Assembly (NCBI GenBank): GCA_947463915.1
Contig: CANHVO010000005.1
Coordinates: 1-62,891 of the forward strand
From: Planctomycetaceae bacterium
Lineage (GTDB): Bacteria > Planctomycetota > Planctomycetia > Pirellulales > Pirellulaceae
DNA length: 62,891 bases
Reading direction: 5' to 3'
Position numbers and translations under genes: made by a program. Below are positions 37,395 to 47,205 of this stretch, piece after piece. The notes beneath the pieces are model-generated. The model was not told the origin of the DNA and searched no databases. It saw nothing but the letters and a program-made list of their open reading frames with translations. Position 1 is the stretch's first letter, and the number at the start of each line of letters is the position of its first letter.

Positions 37395-40300
37395 GTGTCC
37401 TGGAAACGAAACTTAGATCAATGGGCGAGAAACTTGATCGCAGGTTCGTTGACTTCTGCCAACGCACCGCAACGCCTCTCATCGTCCAGCGACAAAGGCG
37501 GAAAGAACACTATGGCAAAAAACAACTCGGCCAAGAATACTGCAGCACAATCCAGCAATTCCGTCCGTCACTCGATCGTCGAATCGCTTGAGCCTCGCAT
37601 CCTATTCAATGTGGATCCGCTCTGGGTTGGCGGAGTTTATGTCGAAGAAGATAACGGCGGTGACGCGCACGGCGACTCATTCTACGTCACGTTCCGAGGT
37701 GGAGCAGCTGGCACACAACTGACCAAGCTTGTTATCGATACCGATCAAGGATCACCAGGTTTTTCGAGCGGCGACAATCTATTTGACACGGTGGACGGCG
37801 GCCTTGGAGCCGATCACTCCTTTCCATTCAAGATCGAGGCGTTAACGGCTCAATCTTCGAATGCACGTGTGAGCGCCGAAGTCACCGACGGTGGTATGCA
37901 ACTCACGCTGACTTTCGAAAATTTCTTTGCTGGGGATAAAGTCAAGTTCTCGATCGATGTGGATGAACTTCAACGCTTTCGCAATGAGCAGAGTCCAGAG
38001 GCAATCAACCCGAACATCGACCCGATCACTTCCGGTGTCGAGTTTGCCGATTCGAAAATCAAGGCAACTTTCGTTGCTCCTCGCTTCGAAAACGCGTCGA
38101 CCGAAGGAAGCTTTGTCAATCTTTACGATTCCGTCTTGGCTCCGACAGGACTCGATTTGCCTGCAGATAATGACGCGGGACTGCGAGACCGAACCGCTGG
38201 CGCTGCCGCCACCGTGACACAAATTGCCAAGCCGATTCAGCTTTCTGGTACGGTGTTTCTCGACAACAATTTAAGCCTCACACAAGACGCGGGCGAAAAT
38301 GGGATCGCTGGTGTTACGCTCAGTCTGTTCCGGCTTGAGAACGGCAATTACGCCAATACCGGCCTAAGCACGACTACGGATCAGCAGGGCCGCTATCAAT
38401 TTGGACTCGATTTGAAGCTCGTGCCAGGAACGTACCAAGTTCGCGAGGCACAGCCCGCTGGTTATCTCAGCGTTGGAGCAATCCCAGGCTTACTCAATGG
38501 TCAACCAGGCCTTGGAAGGACAGTCTCCGGTGACAAAGACGTATTGACCAATATTCAAATGCTCGATGGCGATGGAAATGGCACACGATTGGATTTTGCG
38601 GAAGCTCAACCGGTCGAGATTAGCGGCTTTGTCTATCGCGACAACAATGACAATGGTCTTCGCGAGTCTGGCGAGTTAGGCATCGGTGGAGTCGATATTC
38701 AAATCGTCTCGCTTGATTCCATTGCTGGTTCGATCAGCCGAACAACCCAAACGCTTTCGGACGGTTCCTATCGTTTTGTTGCTTTACCGCCCGGTCGCTA
38801 TCGTATTTCTGAAGTGACTCAACCCGTCGCTTATTTTGACGGCAAAGACTCACCGGGTACCGTTCGTTCGCAAACTCGAGGGACCAATTCCACCAACGAC
38901 CAAATCACAGAGATTCGTCTCGACGGCAATGACTCGGGCATCGAGTTCAATTTCGGCGAAATCGAGCCTTCTTCTTTGTCCGGTCACGTCTGCGTGGCCA
39001 TGCCAGGCTTCGATTGTTTCTCAACAGAGCCAAATTCGATTGCACCGCTTCCTGGTGTGAAGATCGATTTGGTGAATGCGGCCGGTGTCGTTGTGGCGAC
39101 CACGGAAACGGCGAGCGATGGGAGCTACTACTTTGATCAATTGCCCGCAGGCGTTTATTCCATTGTCGAGACGCAACCGGTCGATCTTCTCGACGGAGTA
39201 TCACGAGCAGGGGCCATCAATGGCGTTTCTGTTGGAAGTGCGAGCAATGGGACGCTCATCGAGCAAATCGTTTTGGGAGGAGGCCAAAATGGTGTCAATT
39301 ACGACTTCTGTGAATTGCCGCCAGCGACTCTTTCCGGTCATGTCTATCGCGACGACAACAACGATGGTGTCCGCCAAGTATCCGAGCCGTTGCTCGCAGG
39401 CGTAACGATTCGGCTGTTCGACAATTCGGGCAACAAGATCGGCGAAGTTGCGACGAATGACGAAGGATACTATCAATTCAAGGGCTTGGGTAAGGGCACC
39501 TACCGCATCGACGAGACCACACCGGCGGGATACCTCGATGGCAAAGAAAGCATCGGGCGCATTGCAGGAAGAATCGTGGGTGAGCTGGATGGAAAGGACA
39601 CCATCAAGTCCATCGTATTGCCATCAGGGATGGACGGAGTCGATTTTGATTTCGGCGAAATACTTCCGGCCAGTATCTCTGGAAATGTATACGAAGATGC
39701 GGACGGTGACTGTATTCGCGATCCTGGCGAAGTGCGGTTGGCTGGCGTGCTGATTGAGCTGATCAATGAACTGGGGCAAGTAGTCGCAACCACACGGACA
39801 GACGGGTTGGGCAACTATGAGTTTGCCGATCTGATTCCGGGCGTTTATACGCTTCGAGAGCAGCAACCAACGGGCTACATTCAAGGTGGTCAGATGGCGG
39901 GTAGCGCGGGCGGCAACGCATCGTTGACCGACATCATTTCCTCGATCGCACTTGGAGCTGGCGTTCAAGCGATCGATTACGACTTCTGTGAACAACGGGT
40001 CGCTTCGCTTGAAGGCACCGTGTTTGCTGACTTGAACGACGACTGCATCTTCGACCCAGACGAATCGCCAATTGCCAATGTTCGGATCGAGCTACGGGAT
40101 GAAAATGGTGTTGTCGTTGCGACGACGCGTACCGATTCTCAAGGTGTCTATCACTTCGTCAACTTAAAGCCTGGTATCTATTCGGTTCATGAAATTCAGC
40201 CAGCTGGCTATTTCCAAGGTGGCCAGATGGCGCCGGATGGGGTTGCAGACACAAGCGTCCCCGATGTGCTTGGGAGCATCTCGCTGGAGTCGGGCGAAAA

Positions 40301-42038
40301 CGTATCGAAGCTCGATTTCTGTGAAGTACCACCGGCCATTATCGCGGGGTTTGTTTTCCAAGATGGTGCACCGATTGAGACCAGCGATGGCCGGCCTCCC
40401 CAGATTCTCAAAGGAATCCGCGACGGGATTCGAAACGCCGGTGATGCACCGATTGGCAACGTGGTGTTGGAGCTTCGAACACGAACAGGACAACGGCTGG
40501 CATCCACGAATGCGATGCCCGGAACTTACAGCGGAGAGACGATTCGAGTCGTAACCGACAGCAACGGGTACTACGAGTTCCGAGGTCTACGTCCAGGTGC
40601 GTACCATGTTTATCAAGTGCAGCCGACCGGGTACTTTGATGGTCGCGACACTGCTGGCTCGGTGGGTGGCTTTGCCATCAATGTCGAAGACGTCGACAAC
40701 GATCCAGACACGCAAGCCATCGTTGAGCAATTGTCTCTTGATCCCGCCACGAGTCCAGGAAATGACGCAATCCTGATGATCAATTTGACGGCGGGGGCTC
40801 GATCGGTTGACAATAACTTTAGCGAAATCGTGGTGTTCACAACACCGATTGTAGACCCACCACCGCCAATTCCACCGAATCCGCCTGCTCCACCGCCACC
40901 TCCACTTCCACCGCCGCCAGCACCGCCGCAGCCGATTGGATTCGTGGATCAACCCTTTGCTCGGATGTTGGTGATACCGCCATTTGAACCTGGCCGGACC
41001 GATGAGCCTGCCGAAGGATACACGGTCGAATACACTTGGCACTTGAGCGTCATCAACGCGGGGGAACCTCGCGGGCACCAAGATGAAAAGACGGTCAGTA
41101 GGGAACGAGTTGCAAGCTCGACCAAGCTGCTTAACTCAAGCCAGTGGACGATCGATACCCTTGATCGTGGTCGATGGGTCATCGTGTCAACGAACAAGAG
41201 CAAGCCGGCGAAACTTTCGCGAGATGCGTTTGACGTTTTCGGTGCGAAGCAACTCGCCGGGGACTTCAATGGGGATGGCAAAGATGAGTTGGCGCTATTC
41301 AAGGATGGCGAATGGCTCTTAGACATCAATGGCAATGGGGTATGGGACCGGGGCGATCTTTGGGCCAAACTCGGCGAAAAAGGGGACTTGCCCGTTGTCG
41401 GAGACTGGGACAATGACGGCAAGGATGACATCGGTATCTTTGGGCCCGAGTGGGAGACGGACGAGAAGGCTTTGGCGAGCGAACCTGGACTGCCTGACCC
41501 AGAGAATCGAATGGTTTCCACACCAAAGAACCTGCCGCCCCGAGAGAAGGTTGCCGGGCGTGAGCGTTTGATGCAACGAAGCATCAGTGGCGATCCGCGT
41601 TCCGATGTGATCGACCATGTCTTCCGTTTTGGTGGAGATACGGATCAGCCGGTGGCTGGCGATTTTAATGGCGACGGTATTTCGACCCTTGGTATTTTTA
41701 ACAATGGAAAATGGCGTATCGACGTCAATGGAGACGGACGTTTCCACGAAGGGGAAGACTCGTTCTTTGACTTTGGGCAGCAAGGGGATATCGCGGTCGT
41801 TGGCGACTTCAATGGCGATGGGCTCGACGAAATTGCGGTCGTACGAGGACGGGACCTCATTGTGGACAGCAATGGCAACGGCCAGTTTGACGCAACGGAC
41901 AAGGTATTTGAAATCGAAGGTGAAGCTGGCCAAGTGGTCGTCGGCGATTTTAATGGCGACGGCGTTGACGAGGCCGCGCTGTACTCCTCGCTGCCAAGTT
42001 CCATCGATCCAGAAGCCCGAACGGCGGTGCGCAAGTAA
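37395..42038 (+). CDS. LEPR-motif SdrD_B surface protein with FG-GAP repeats
   Basis: A 1547-residue giant. After a basic N-terminal tail, VESLEPRILFNVDPLW (near 65-80) is the LEPR-type sorting motif of planctomycete surface proteins. Residues about 275-1130 contain seven SdrD/CNA-B-like units opening with (L/I)SG.V(Y/F).D.N.DG.R and ending FCE or FGE. Then comes a proline-rich hinge, then five GDFNGDG or GDWDNDG calcium-type repeats of the FG-GAP/VCBS kind. The likely location is the outer surface or extracellular matrix, perhaps for adhesion. GTG start, with GGAG upstream; an alternative ATG lies at residue 40. Collagen-binding-B domains in such proteins may carry isopeptide bonds. Confidence 0.88.
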   Translation: MSWKRNLDQWARNLIAGSLTSANAPQRLSSSSDKGGKNTMAKNNSAKNTAAQSSNSVRHSIVESLEPRILFNVDPLWVGGVYVEEDNGGDAHGDSFYVTFRGGAAGTQLTKLVIDTDQGSPGFSSGDNLFDTVDGGLGADHSFPFKIEALTAQSSNARVSAEVTDGGMQLTLTFENFFAGDKVKFSIDVDELQRFRNEQSPEAINPNIDPITSGVEFADSKIKATFVAPRFENASTEGSFVNLYDSVLAPTGLDLPADNDAGLRDRTAGAAATVTQIAKPIQLSGTVFLDNNLSLTQDAGENGIAGVTLSLFRLENGNYANTGLSTTTDQQGRYQFGLDLKLVPGTYQVREAQPAGYLSVGAIPGLLNGQPGLGRTVSGDKDVLTNIQMLDGDGNGTRLDFAEAQPVEISGFVYRDNNDNGLRESGELGIGGVDIQIVSLDSIAGSISRTTQTLSDGSYRFVALPPGRYRISEVTQPVAYFDGKDSPGTVRSQTRGTNSTNDQITEIRLDGNDSGIEFNFGEIEPSSLSGHVCVAMPGFDCFSTEPNSIAPLPGVKIDLVNAAGVVVATTETASDGSYYFDQLPAGVYSIVETQPVDLLDGVSRAGAINGVSVGSASNGTLIEQIVLGGGQNGVNYDFCELPPATLSGHVYRDDNNDGVRQVSEPLLAGVTIRLFDNSGNKIGEVATNDEGYYQFKGLGKGTYRIDETTPAGYLDGKESIGRIAGRIVGELDGKDTIKSIVLPSGMDGVDFDFGEILPASISGNVYEDADGDCIRDPGEVRLAGVLIELINELGQVVATTRTDGLGNYEFADLIPGVYTLREQQPTGYIQGGQMAGSAGGNASLTDIISSIALGAGVQAIDYDFCEQRVASLEGTVFADLNDDCIFDPDESPIANVRIELRDENGVVVATTRTDSQGVYHFVNLKPGIYSVHEIQPAGYFQGGQMAPDGVADTSVPDVLGSISLESGENVSKLDFCEVPPAIIAGFVFQDGAPIETSDGRPPQILKGIRDGIRNAGDAPIGNVVLELRTRTGQRLASTNAMPGTYSGETIRVVTDSNGYYEFRGLRPGAYHVYQVQPTGYFDGRDTAGSVGGFAINVEDVDNDPDTQAIVEQLSLDPATSPGNDAILMINLTAGARSVDNNFSEIVVFTTPIVDPPPPIPPNPPAPPPPPLPPPPAPPQPIGFVDQPFARMLVIPPFEPGRTDEPAEGYTVEYTWHLSVINAGEPRGHQDEKTVSRERVASSTKLLNSSQWTIDTLDRGRWVIVSTNKSKPAKLSRDAFDVFGAKQLAGDFNGDGKDELALFKDGEWLLDINGNGVWDRGDLWAKLGEKGDLPVVGDWDNDGKDDIGIFGPEWETDEKALASEPGLPDPENRMVSTPKNLPPREKVAGRERLMQRSISGDPRSDVIDHVFRFGGDTDQPVAGDFNGDGISTLGIFNNGKWRIDVNGDGRFHEGEDSFFDFGQQGDIAVVGDFNGDGLDEIAVVRGRDLIVDSNGNGQFDATDKVFEIEGEAGQVVVGDFNGDGVDEAALYSSLPSSIDPEARTAVRK

Positions 42039-42041
42039 GCA

Positions 42042-42066
42042 TGTCGCTGGTGTATAGCCTTCAGGC
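42042..42066. repeat. Post-stop short repeat (TGGTGTA family), copy 1
   Basis: GCTGGTGTATAGCCTTCAGG starts a few nt after the stop of the giant gene and resembles GTTGGTGTACCGCCTTTAGG after the stop at 44823. The inner GCCTnnAGGC part is palindromic. It may be a short REP unit. Confidence 0.5.
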
Positions 42067-42109
42067 GAGTGGCCAGAGGCGAGCGGCGGGAGAGAGCATA
42101 CCGCGATTC

Positions 42110-42163
42110 GTAGCTGGATTCGCCAGAATTCAGTACGTCCTGAATTCTGGCGAATCCAGCTAC
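42110..42163. repeat. Perfect 24-bp inverted repeat
   Basis: Left arm 42110-42133 (GTAGCTGGATTCGCCAGAAT plus TCAG) and right arm 42140-42163 are exact reverse complements around TACGTC. CGGTAGTTTT follows, as at 29028. Same family as the array at 28868-29030. It may also act as a terminator-like hairpin after the giant gene. The rest of 42039-42399 is non-coding. Confidence 0.85.
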
Positions 42164-42399
42164 GGTAGTTTTCCACCTGGCGATCGCCTTTGTCCGCTGA
42201 AGCCAGTCCACCACCGCTTCTGTTGCGGAATTAGTCCAAGAGCGTACGCGATACGATCGCTGCGATTGAAGCCTCGACGGACGCCCCGAATCTCGTCCGA
42301 GTCAAGTAGGTCCTGCCCATTATCTAGCGTTTCGCTGTCGAATCGAATATACTTTAAGCTCTTGAAATCTTTCAAATTCTGATTCGACGAGGTTTGGCA

Positions 42400-43779
42400 A
42401 TGCCAATTCTGAAACTCACTTGGCGAGAATCGTGTAAAGAAAGTGCAATTCCTCTTTTCTTGAGCACCCTCTTTCACACTTCTCTCATTCTCGTCCTGGC
42501 TTTGACGATTGCCGTTGAGCACCAACCTGAACGATCTACGTTGTCGGCGACGTTTGCTAGCCAGCCGACAGATGTGGAGGAACTTTGCACAACCGACTTT
42601 GCTAATTCGAAGTTGGCTATGTCCGATGAGCCTGAGCCCTTTGGTGTTCAGGAAGAGATGATCGCCTTGGAGCAGGTTGCTCTGACCGATACCGAATTAA
42701 GTTCGCAGCTCAAATCCGTCGTCAGCGCCGTGGAGGCCCCAAAAACAGCTCGCATCGACCCCGGTTTGAATCCGCAGCCCACGCGACGATCGAAAGTAAC
42801 ACAAGTCTCCACTTCGACAAATGTCGCCTCTGCAAATCAGAAGTCGCTAAGCTTCGGGAAGAAAAACGCCGTGGGAACACGGCAGATTGTTCCAGGTCCG
42901 GGGCCAACGTTGGAAGTGATCGTTCCAGGGCTCGACCCGTTGGGGACGAGCGTACTTAGCCAAGCCAGCAATCTATCGCTAACAGGCGGGGCCATGATGG
43001 TCAGTACCGCTTGGCCGGCACCGGCATTGGCCGGAACTCCGCTTCGCTTCAGCTACGACGCATCGAAGGCGGATGGGCGACGGCTAGTGATTGTTGCGGG
43101 AGCGCAGACGGCAACTTTGCCTATCTACGATTGGGAACTGCTTCCGCTTGCCAAGTTCGTCGACTCAGGCCACAACGGCGCAGTTAGCATTCATATGCTT
43201 GGTAATCATGAAAAAGTGTCGTTGGATGCAGCTTTCGAGCAGACTCTTCTGGGGCTGAGGTTTATTCAAGCCGACATGATGCCGCGCGGCATCATCATGT
43301 CGCAAGAGTTCCTGCCCCAAGACGAAAGTGGAGTCATTGTTGGGCCTGGCGAGCAAGAAAGACTTTCAACCGACGAGCAGGTAGAGTCGGCAGTAAAAGA
43401 GCTAAAGCCGCTTATGGCAAAAACTAGGAATGGAGCTCCGTTCTCGGTATTAACAGACGCGAGCATTCGCTTTGTTTTCGCAATCGAGGGCACAGAGATG
43501 GTTATTACTGGGACTCCCTATTTCTTTTTCTGGGAGCCAGCCAACAAAGGGGATCAAGTTGTTCCTAGGAAAGCACTGAATGATGCCCTCAAGAAGGCTT
43601 GGCCACAAATCAAGCAAGCCAATCCTTTGGTTATCGAATCCATGGAACGCAGTTTTCGGACGGTTGCTCTTTTGCGTTACCAAAAGCAAAAATCGACCGA
43701 TAACTGGAATTCATTTGTTCAGCAAGTTAGCAAAGTGAATCTTGTTCCTGTGGCGACTCCAGCGGTTTTGACCAACTAA
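42400..43779 (+). CDS. Membrane-anchored hypothetical protein
   Basis: A 459-residue protein with one N-terminal transmembrane helix (FLSTLFHTSLILVLALTIAV). An acidic, Ser/Pro-rich linker runs to about residue 160, followed by a compact C-terminal domain of about 290 residues. That domain has RLVIVAGAQTATLPIYDWELLPLAKFVD, then AVSIHMLGN and GLRFIQADMMPRG. It also contains FVFAIEGTEMVITGTPYFFFWEP. The architecture resembles TonB-like or periplasmic anchored proteins, but I do not recognise the family. The ATG at 42400 has GAGG 10 nt upstream. Function unknown. Confidence 0.7.
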   Translation: MPILKLTWRESCKESAIPLFLSTLFHTSLILVLALTIAVEHQPERSTLSATFASQPTDVEELCTTDFANSKLAMSDEPEPFGVQEEMIALEQVALTDTELSSQLKSVVSAVEAPKTARIDPGLNPQPTRRSKVTQVSTSTNVASANQKSLSFGKKNAVGTRQIVPGPGPTLEVIVPGLDPLGTSVLSQASNLSLTGGAMMVSTAWPAPALAGTPLRFSYDASKADGRRLVIVAGAQTATLPIYDWELLPLAKFVDSGHNGAVSIHMLGNHEKVSLDAAFEQTLLGLRFIQADMMPRGIIMSQEFLPQDESGVIVGPGEQERLSTDEQVESAVKELKPLMAKTRNGAPFSVLTDASIRFVFAIEGTEMVITGTPYFFFWEPANKGDQVVPRKALNDALKKAWPQIKQANPLVIESMERSFRTVALLRYQKQKSTDNWNSFVQQVSKVNLVPVATPAVLTN

Positions 43780-43870
43780 GTTTCAAATTGCTAGATTTTT
43801 GTTCCAAGACGGTCGACCGAAAAGGCGAACGCCTATCGCACGACGCGCAAGCTAGTGGATTTCACTTTGT

Positions 43871-43939
43871 GTAGCGAAAGTCGTCAAGACTTTCGGCAGC
43901 ATCGCCTAAACGACCGAAACTCTTGACGCGTTTCGCTAC
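43871..43939. repeat. 69-bp inverted repeat, copy 4
   Basis: Begins GTAGCGAAAGTCGTCAAGAC and ends CGCGTTTCGCTAC; only a few differences from copies 2 and 3. It is followed by GATGCTTCACGGCGTTGGG, matching the right terminal repeat of the 132-bp insert at 27730. It lies in the 306-nt gap before the next gene; nothing else is seen there. Confidence 0.85.
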
Positions 43940-44085
43940 AAGATGCTTCACGGCGTTGGGCGAAGCAAGGGAACGAGTTCAACGCGCTTAGCGCGTCGTG
44001 CTAAATATTGGTACCCGCCGCGCGCCTTACCAAAACGCAATAATGCGAGTTGAAACTAACCCAATAGACAATCAGAGAGTCATTC

Positions 44086-44823
44086 ATGAGCAGTGCAAAT
44101 CAATTCCCGGTCGTTGAACGAAAACGTTTTCCTTGGGGATGCTTGATCGGTGGGTGTTTGACCGTCGTTTTGGTCATGATGATCTGCGTCGGCGCGGTTG
44201 GCTACATGGGGTACAGTTACTACATCGGTCAGGTCAACAAGTACACGTCCGCAGAGCCGGCTGATATTCCAAAGGTGGAAAAGACCAAAGAAGAGGCCGA
44301 CGCGATCAAGAAGAAGATCGATGATTTTAAGTCCGCTTTGGAGCGTGACGAAGCGCAAGAGCCATTTGTCTTGACGGCTGACGATATCAATACAATGATC
44401 AGCACCGAAAACGAGTTCAAAGGCAAGTTGTTCGTAACGATCGCCGATGGCGAGATTTCTGCACAGGCCAGCATACCGACCGACATGATTCCTGGCGGTA
44501 AGGGGCGATACTTCAATGGCAAAGTGTCTTTGAAGGCTTCGTTGGAGAATGGTGTGCTGATCGTGACGCTCGATGACGCAGAAGTGAATGGTGAATCAAT
44601 TCCCACCCAGATTCTGGAGACGATTCGCAAAGAGAACTTGGCCAAAGACGCCTACAAAGATCCAAAGTCCGCTGAGTTCCTGAGGAAATTCGAGAGTCTG
44701 ACTATCGAAAACGACAAGATCATTCTGACGCCCGCACCGGTGAAATCTAAGAAGTCGGATGAATCTGGCGATCCGAGGCCTGAAGCTCCTACGACACCAA
44801 ACTCCGAGCCTGAAAAGAACTAG
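44086..44823 (+). CDS. Membrane-anchored hypothetical protein (YpmS-like layout)
   Basis: A 245-residue protein with one transmembrane helix (GCLIGGCLTVVLVMMICVGA) near the N-terminus, then a charged helical linker (KEEADAIKKKIDDFKSALE). An extracytoplasmic beta-rich domain follows: FVLTADDINTMISTENEFKGKL, VTIADGEISAQASIP, and GKVSLKASLENGVLIVTLDDAEVNG. The tail is Ser/Pro/Glu-rich. The layout resembles the YpmS/DUF2140 type, but this is a loose impression. AGAGAG precedes the ATG. Role unknown. Confidence 0.65.
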   Translation: MSSANQFPVVERKRFPWGCLIGGCLTVVLVMMICVGAVGYMGYSYYIGQVNKYTSAEPADIPKVEKTKEEADAIKKKIDDFKSALERDEAQEPFVLTADDINTMISTENEFKGKLFVTIADGEISAQASIPTDMIPGGKGRYFNGKVSLKASLENGVLIVTLDDAEVNGESIPTQILETIRKENLAKDAYKDPKSAEFLRKFESLTIENDKIILTPAPVKSKKSDESGDPRPEAPTTPNSEPEKN

Positions 44824-44828
44824 TAGTT

Positions 44829-44850
44829 GGTGTACCGCCTTTAGGCGGAC
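44829..44850. repeat. Post-stop short repeat (TGGTGTA family), copy 2
   Basis: TTGGTGTACCGCCTTTAGGC begins 5 nt after the stop of the preceding gene. CCGCC/GGCGG form a small hairpin. Compare the copy at 42042. Confidence 0.5.
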
Positions 44851-44998
44851 TGGCGTTGAAATAGCAGATATTGGAATCTCGCAAGAGTTCCTGAAGTGCC
44901 TCGAACTCCAGGAAGTTTTACAACTTCCTCTACGAGTACAGAGTTGATTCATCGCCACTTGGGGGGCGGCGGACGGCACATGGAATGTGCCTGCTACT

Positions 44999-46951
44999 TT
45001 AGGCTGCTGCTTGCGTCGATGTCGATACGCTCATCGTACCGTCCTTCATATAGTAAACCTGATCCGCGAGAGCGATTAACGCTTCGCGGTGTGTGATGAT
45101 GACGAGGGTCATCTTTCCTTTCATCAACTGTAGCGTTTCGCGAATTCTGATTTCGCTGGTCATATCGATCTGGCTCGTCGATTCGTCCAGGATCAAGATT
45201 TCTGGGTTTCGCAGGATCGCCCGCGCTAGCGCAATTCGCTGCCGCTGGCCGCCACTAAGCTTTTGTCCTGCTTGTCCCACGATAGTATCGTAGCCTTCGC
45301 TGAGTGAGTCCATAATGAATTGATGGGCATGCGCCAACTTGGCCGCCTCGATGGCTTGTTCTCGTGTGCTGTCGGGACTCCCGTACTGGATGTTTTCAAG
45401 CACGGATCGGTTGAAAAGTTCTGTGCTCTGGCTGACCAAAGCAACTCGCTTGCGGAGGTCTTGCAATGACATTTGTCGAACATCGACACCATCCATTTCG
45501 ATGGTTCCGTCGACAGGGTCGTAGTATCGGCACAGCAGTTGAATGAGAGTGGATTTGCCGCTACCGTTTGAGCCAAGGATGGCGACGGTTTTGCCAAATG
45601 GAAGCTCAAGCTCGACGTTCTTTAGAATGGGATGTTCTGGGTTGTAGTGAAAACAAACATTCTTGAGCGATAGCGAGGAGTGTCGTCCATTCAAAGCGAT
45701 GGGACTTACGGCTTGTGGTAGAGCTGGTTTCGAGTGAAGGATGGCGTAGAGGAAATTCGCGGCGATAGCACCGTTGTAGATTGACACGGACACTCCCGAG
45801 AGCTTGCGAAGTGGATCGCTGGCTCCGACTAAGAGCCCAAAGAATATGAGCAAGTCGGTGATGCTCATCGGCTTCTCGCAGATCTGCAAGAAGAAGATGT
45901 GCGTCTGTTTGTTGACAACGAGATAAGCTCCTGCGCAAACGGTGATCGCAACCATTCCGATTCCGATAAGCTCAGTGAATGGCTTGCTTAGTCCGGTGTA
46001 AAAAATCATCTTGAGATTGACTCGTCGCATATCGTCCGTGCATCGACTGAATCGTTCTTTTTCATGCTTCTCCATCGTAAAGGCTTGGACGGTGAAGATG
46101 TTGCTTAACGCTTCCAGCAGGACTTCATGGAAACCGGCATTTCGCCCCATGATGGATGCCGCGATGGAACGGATTTTCTTGTTGAAATAGAGGACGACAA
46201 AAATGAGCAGCGGGGCTAGTACTACCGAAAGCAGCAGCAGTCGCCAACTGATAAAGCAAGCCATGATCAAGCAAGAGGCGACCCGAAGCGGTTCGCGAAT
46301 CGCGGCACCGAATAGACTCATGATCCCTGCCGCCAGTCCGTCAGCCGCGGCCGTGATGGCAGCCAGCAGGCCACTGGTGCCGAAGGTTTGGTACGTTTTA
46401 CGGTCCATGCCAAGTGCCACATCGAAGACATTCATGCGAAGTCCTCGAACGATACTTGTCGACACATGCGCGATGAGCAAGTCGTTTGCCATCATTAGCA
46501 GGTGCTTGATCAGGGTGCTGAAGATCAACACCCCCATGATCATGCAAATGGTTTTAAACGGGTCGCGGGGCAGCAATTCGTTGGCCCAGCCCAGTCCCCA
46601 GGTTTTCCAACCTAGGGCGTATTCCTCGGCAAGGATTTGGGCCTCAATGGTCGACTGCGCCTTGGATTCGGAGACGAAACTCTGCCCGGTGAATCTCTGT
46701 TTGAGTTGCTTGGCTTTGGCGGAAGCGAGAAATTGAGAATCGAGTTGTTCTAACGTCGTAATGCTAGCATCGCTGCTCTTTTCGAGCCAGCTTTGCATCG
46801 AGTCCCCTTTCAGGGTCATATCGATGACTGGATAGAGTGCACCGATGTTCGAACTCCAGAGAATCGCGATGCCGACAGAGCAGATAGTGGCCAGGACAAT
46901 TGTTGGCAAATGTTGAATGGAATCGCGAATCGCCGTCCAAAAGTTTTTCAT
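44999..46951 (-). CDS. MsbA-like ABC exporter, ATPase fused to permease
   Basis: A 650-residue half-transporter of the type I exporter family, which acts as a homodimer. The N-terminal six-helix domain starts with a TM helix (LPTIVLATICSVGIAILW), then a 90-residue extracytoplasmic loop rich in Gln/Lys. The ATPase domain (about 400-640) has Walker A GSNGSGKSTLIQLL, Q-loop VALVSQSTELF, signature LSGGQRQRIALARAIL, Walker B ILILDEST and the switch His in ITHREAL. Lipid, LPS or glycolipid export is likely given the glycan genes that follow on the opposite strand, but the substrate cannot be read from sequence. Confidence 0.92.
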   Translation of the reverse strand: MKNFWTAIRDSIQHLPTIVLATICSVGIAILWSSNIGALYPVIDMTLKGDSMQSWLEKSSDASITTLEQLDSQFLASAKAKQLKQRFTGQSFVSESKAQSTIEAQILAEEYALGWKTWGLGWANELLPRDPFKTICMIMGVLIFSTLIKHLLMMANDLLIAHVSTSIVRGLRMNVFDVALGMDRKTYQTFGTSGLLAAITAAADGLAAGIMSLFGAAIREPLRVASCLIMACFISWRLLLLSVVLAPLLIFVVLYFNKKIRSIAASIMGRNAGFHEVLLEALSNIFTVQAFTMEKHEKERFSRCTDDMRRVNLKMIFYTGLSKPFTELIGIGMVAITVCAGAYLVVNKQTHIFFLQICEKPMSITDLLIFFGLLVGASDPLRKLSGVSVSIYNGAIAANFLYAILHSKPALPQAVSPIALNGRHSSLSLKNVCFHYNPEHPILKNVELELPFGKTVAILGSNGSGKSTLIQLLCRYYDPVDGTIEMDGVDVRQMSLQDLRKRVALVSQSTELFNRSVLENIQYGSPDSTREQAIEAAKLAHAHQFIMDSLSEGYDTIVGQAGQKLSGGQRQRIALARAILRNPEILILDESTSQIDMTSEIRIRETLQLMKGKMTLVIITHREALIALADQVYYMKDGTMSVSTSTQAAA

Positions 46952-47205
46952 CGATTATTCGACGCCCCTGCCTAGTGTTACAAAGAATGGTCCAATCTCG
47001 CTTACCAACCGGATTCGATATCCCAGAAACGACAGGATCCAGTCAATAGCGTTAAGCGAAGATGGGGAGCCGATTTTTGCTGGAGAGAGCGTTGTTTCAG
47101 CAGTCTGATTGCTCTTGACTCAACCAATCGAAATATGACAAGCTTCATCGGAATTATATTCGGAGGCAAGAAAAGATACGATGGCATAGGTATTTCAAGA
47201 CAATC

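Noticed and set aside
41319-42214. Long minus-strand open frames opposite the end of the giant surface gene
   Set aside because: They are shadows of the regular GDFNGDG-coding repeats plus the palindrome at 42110; the plus-strand product has clear domain repeats.
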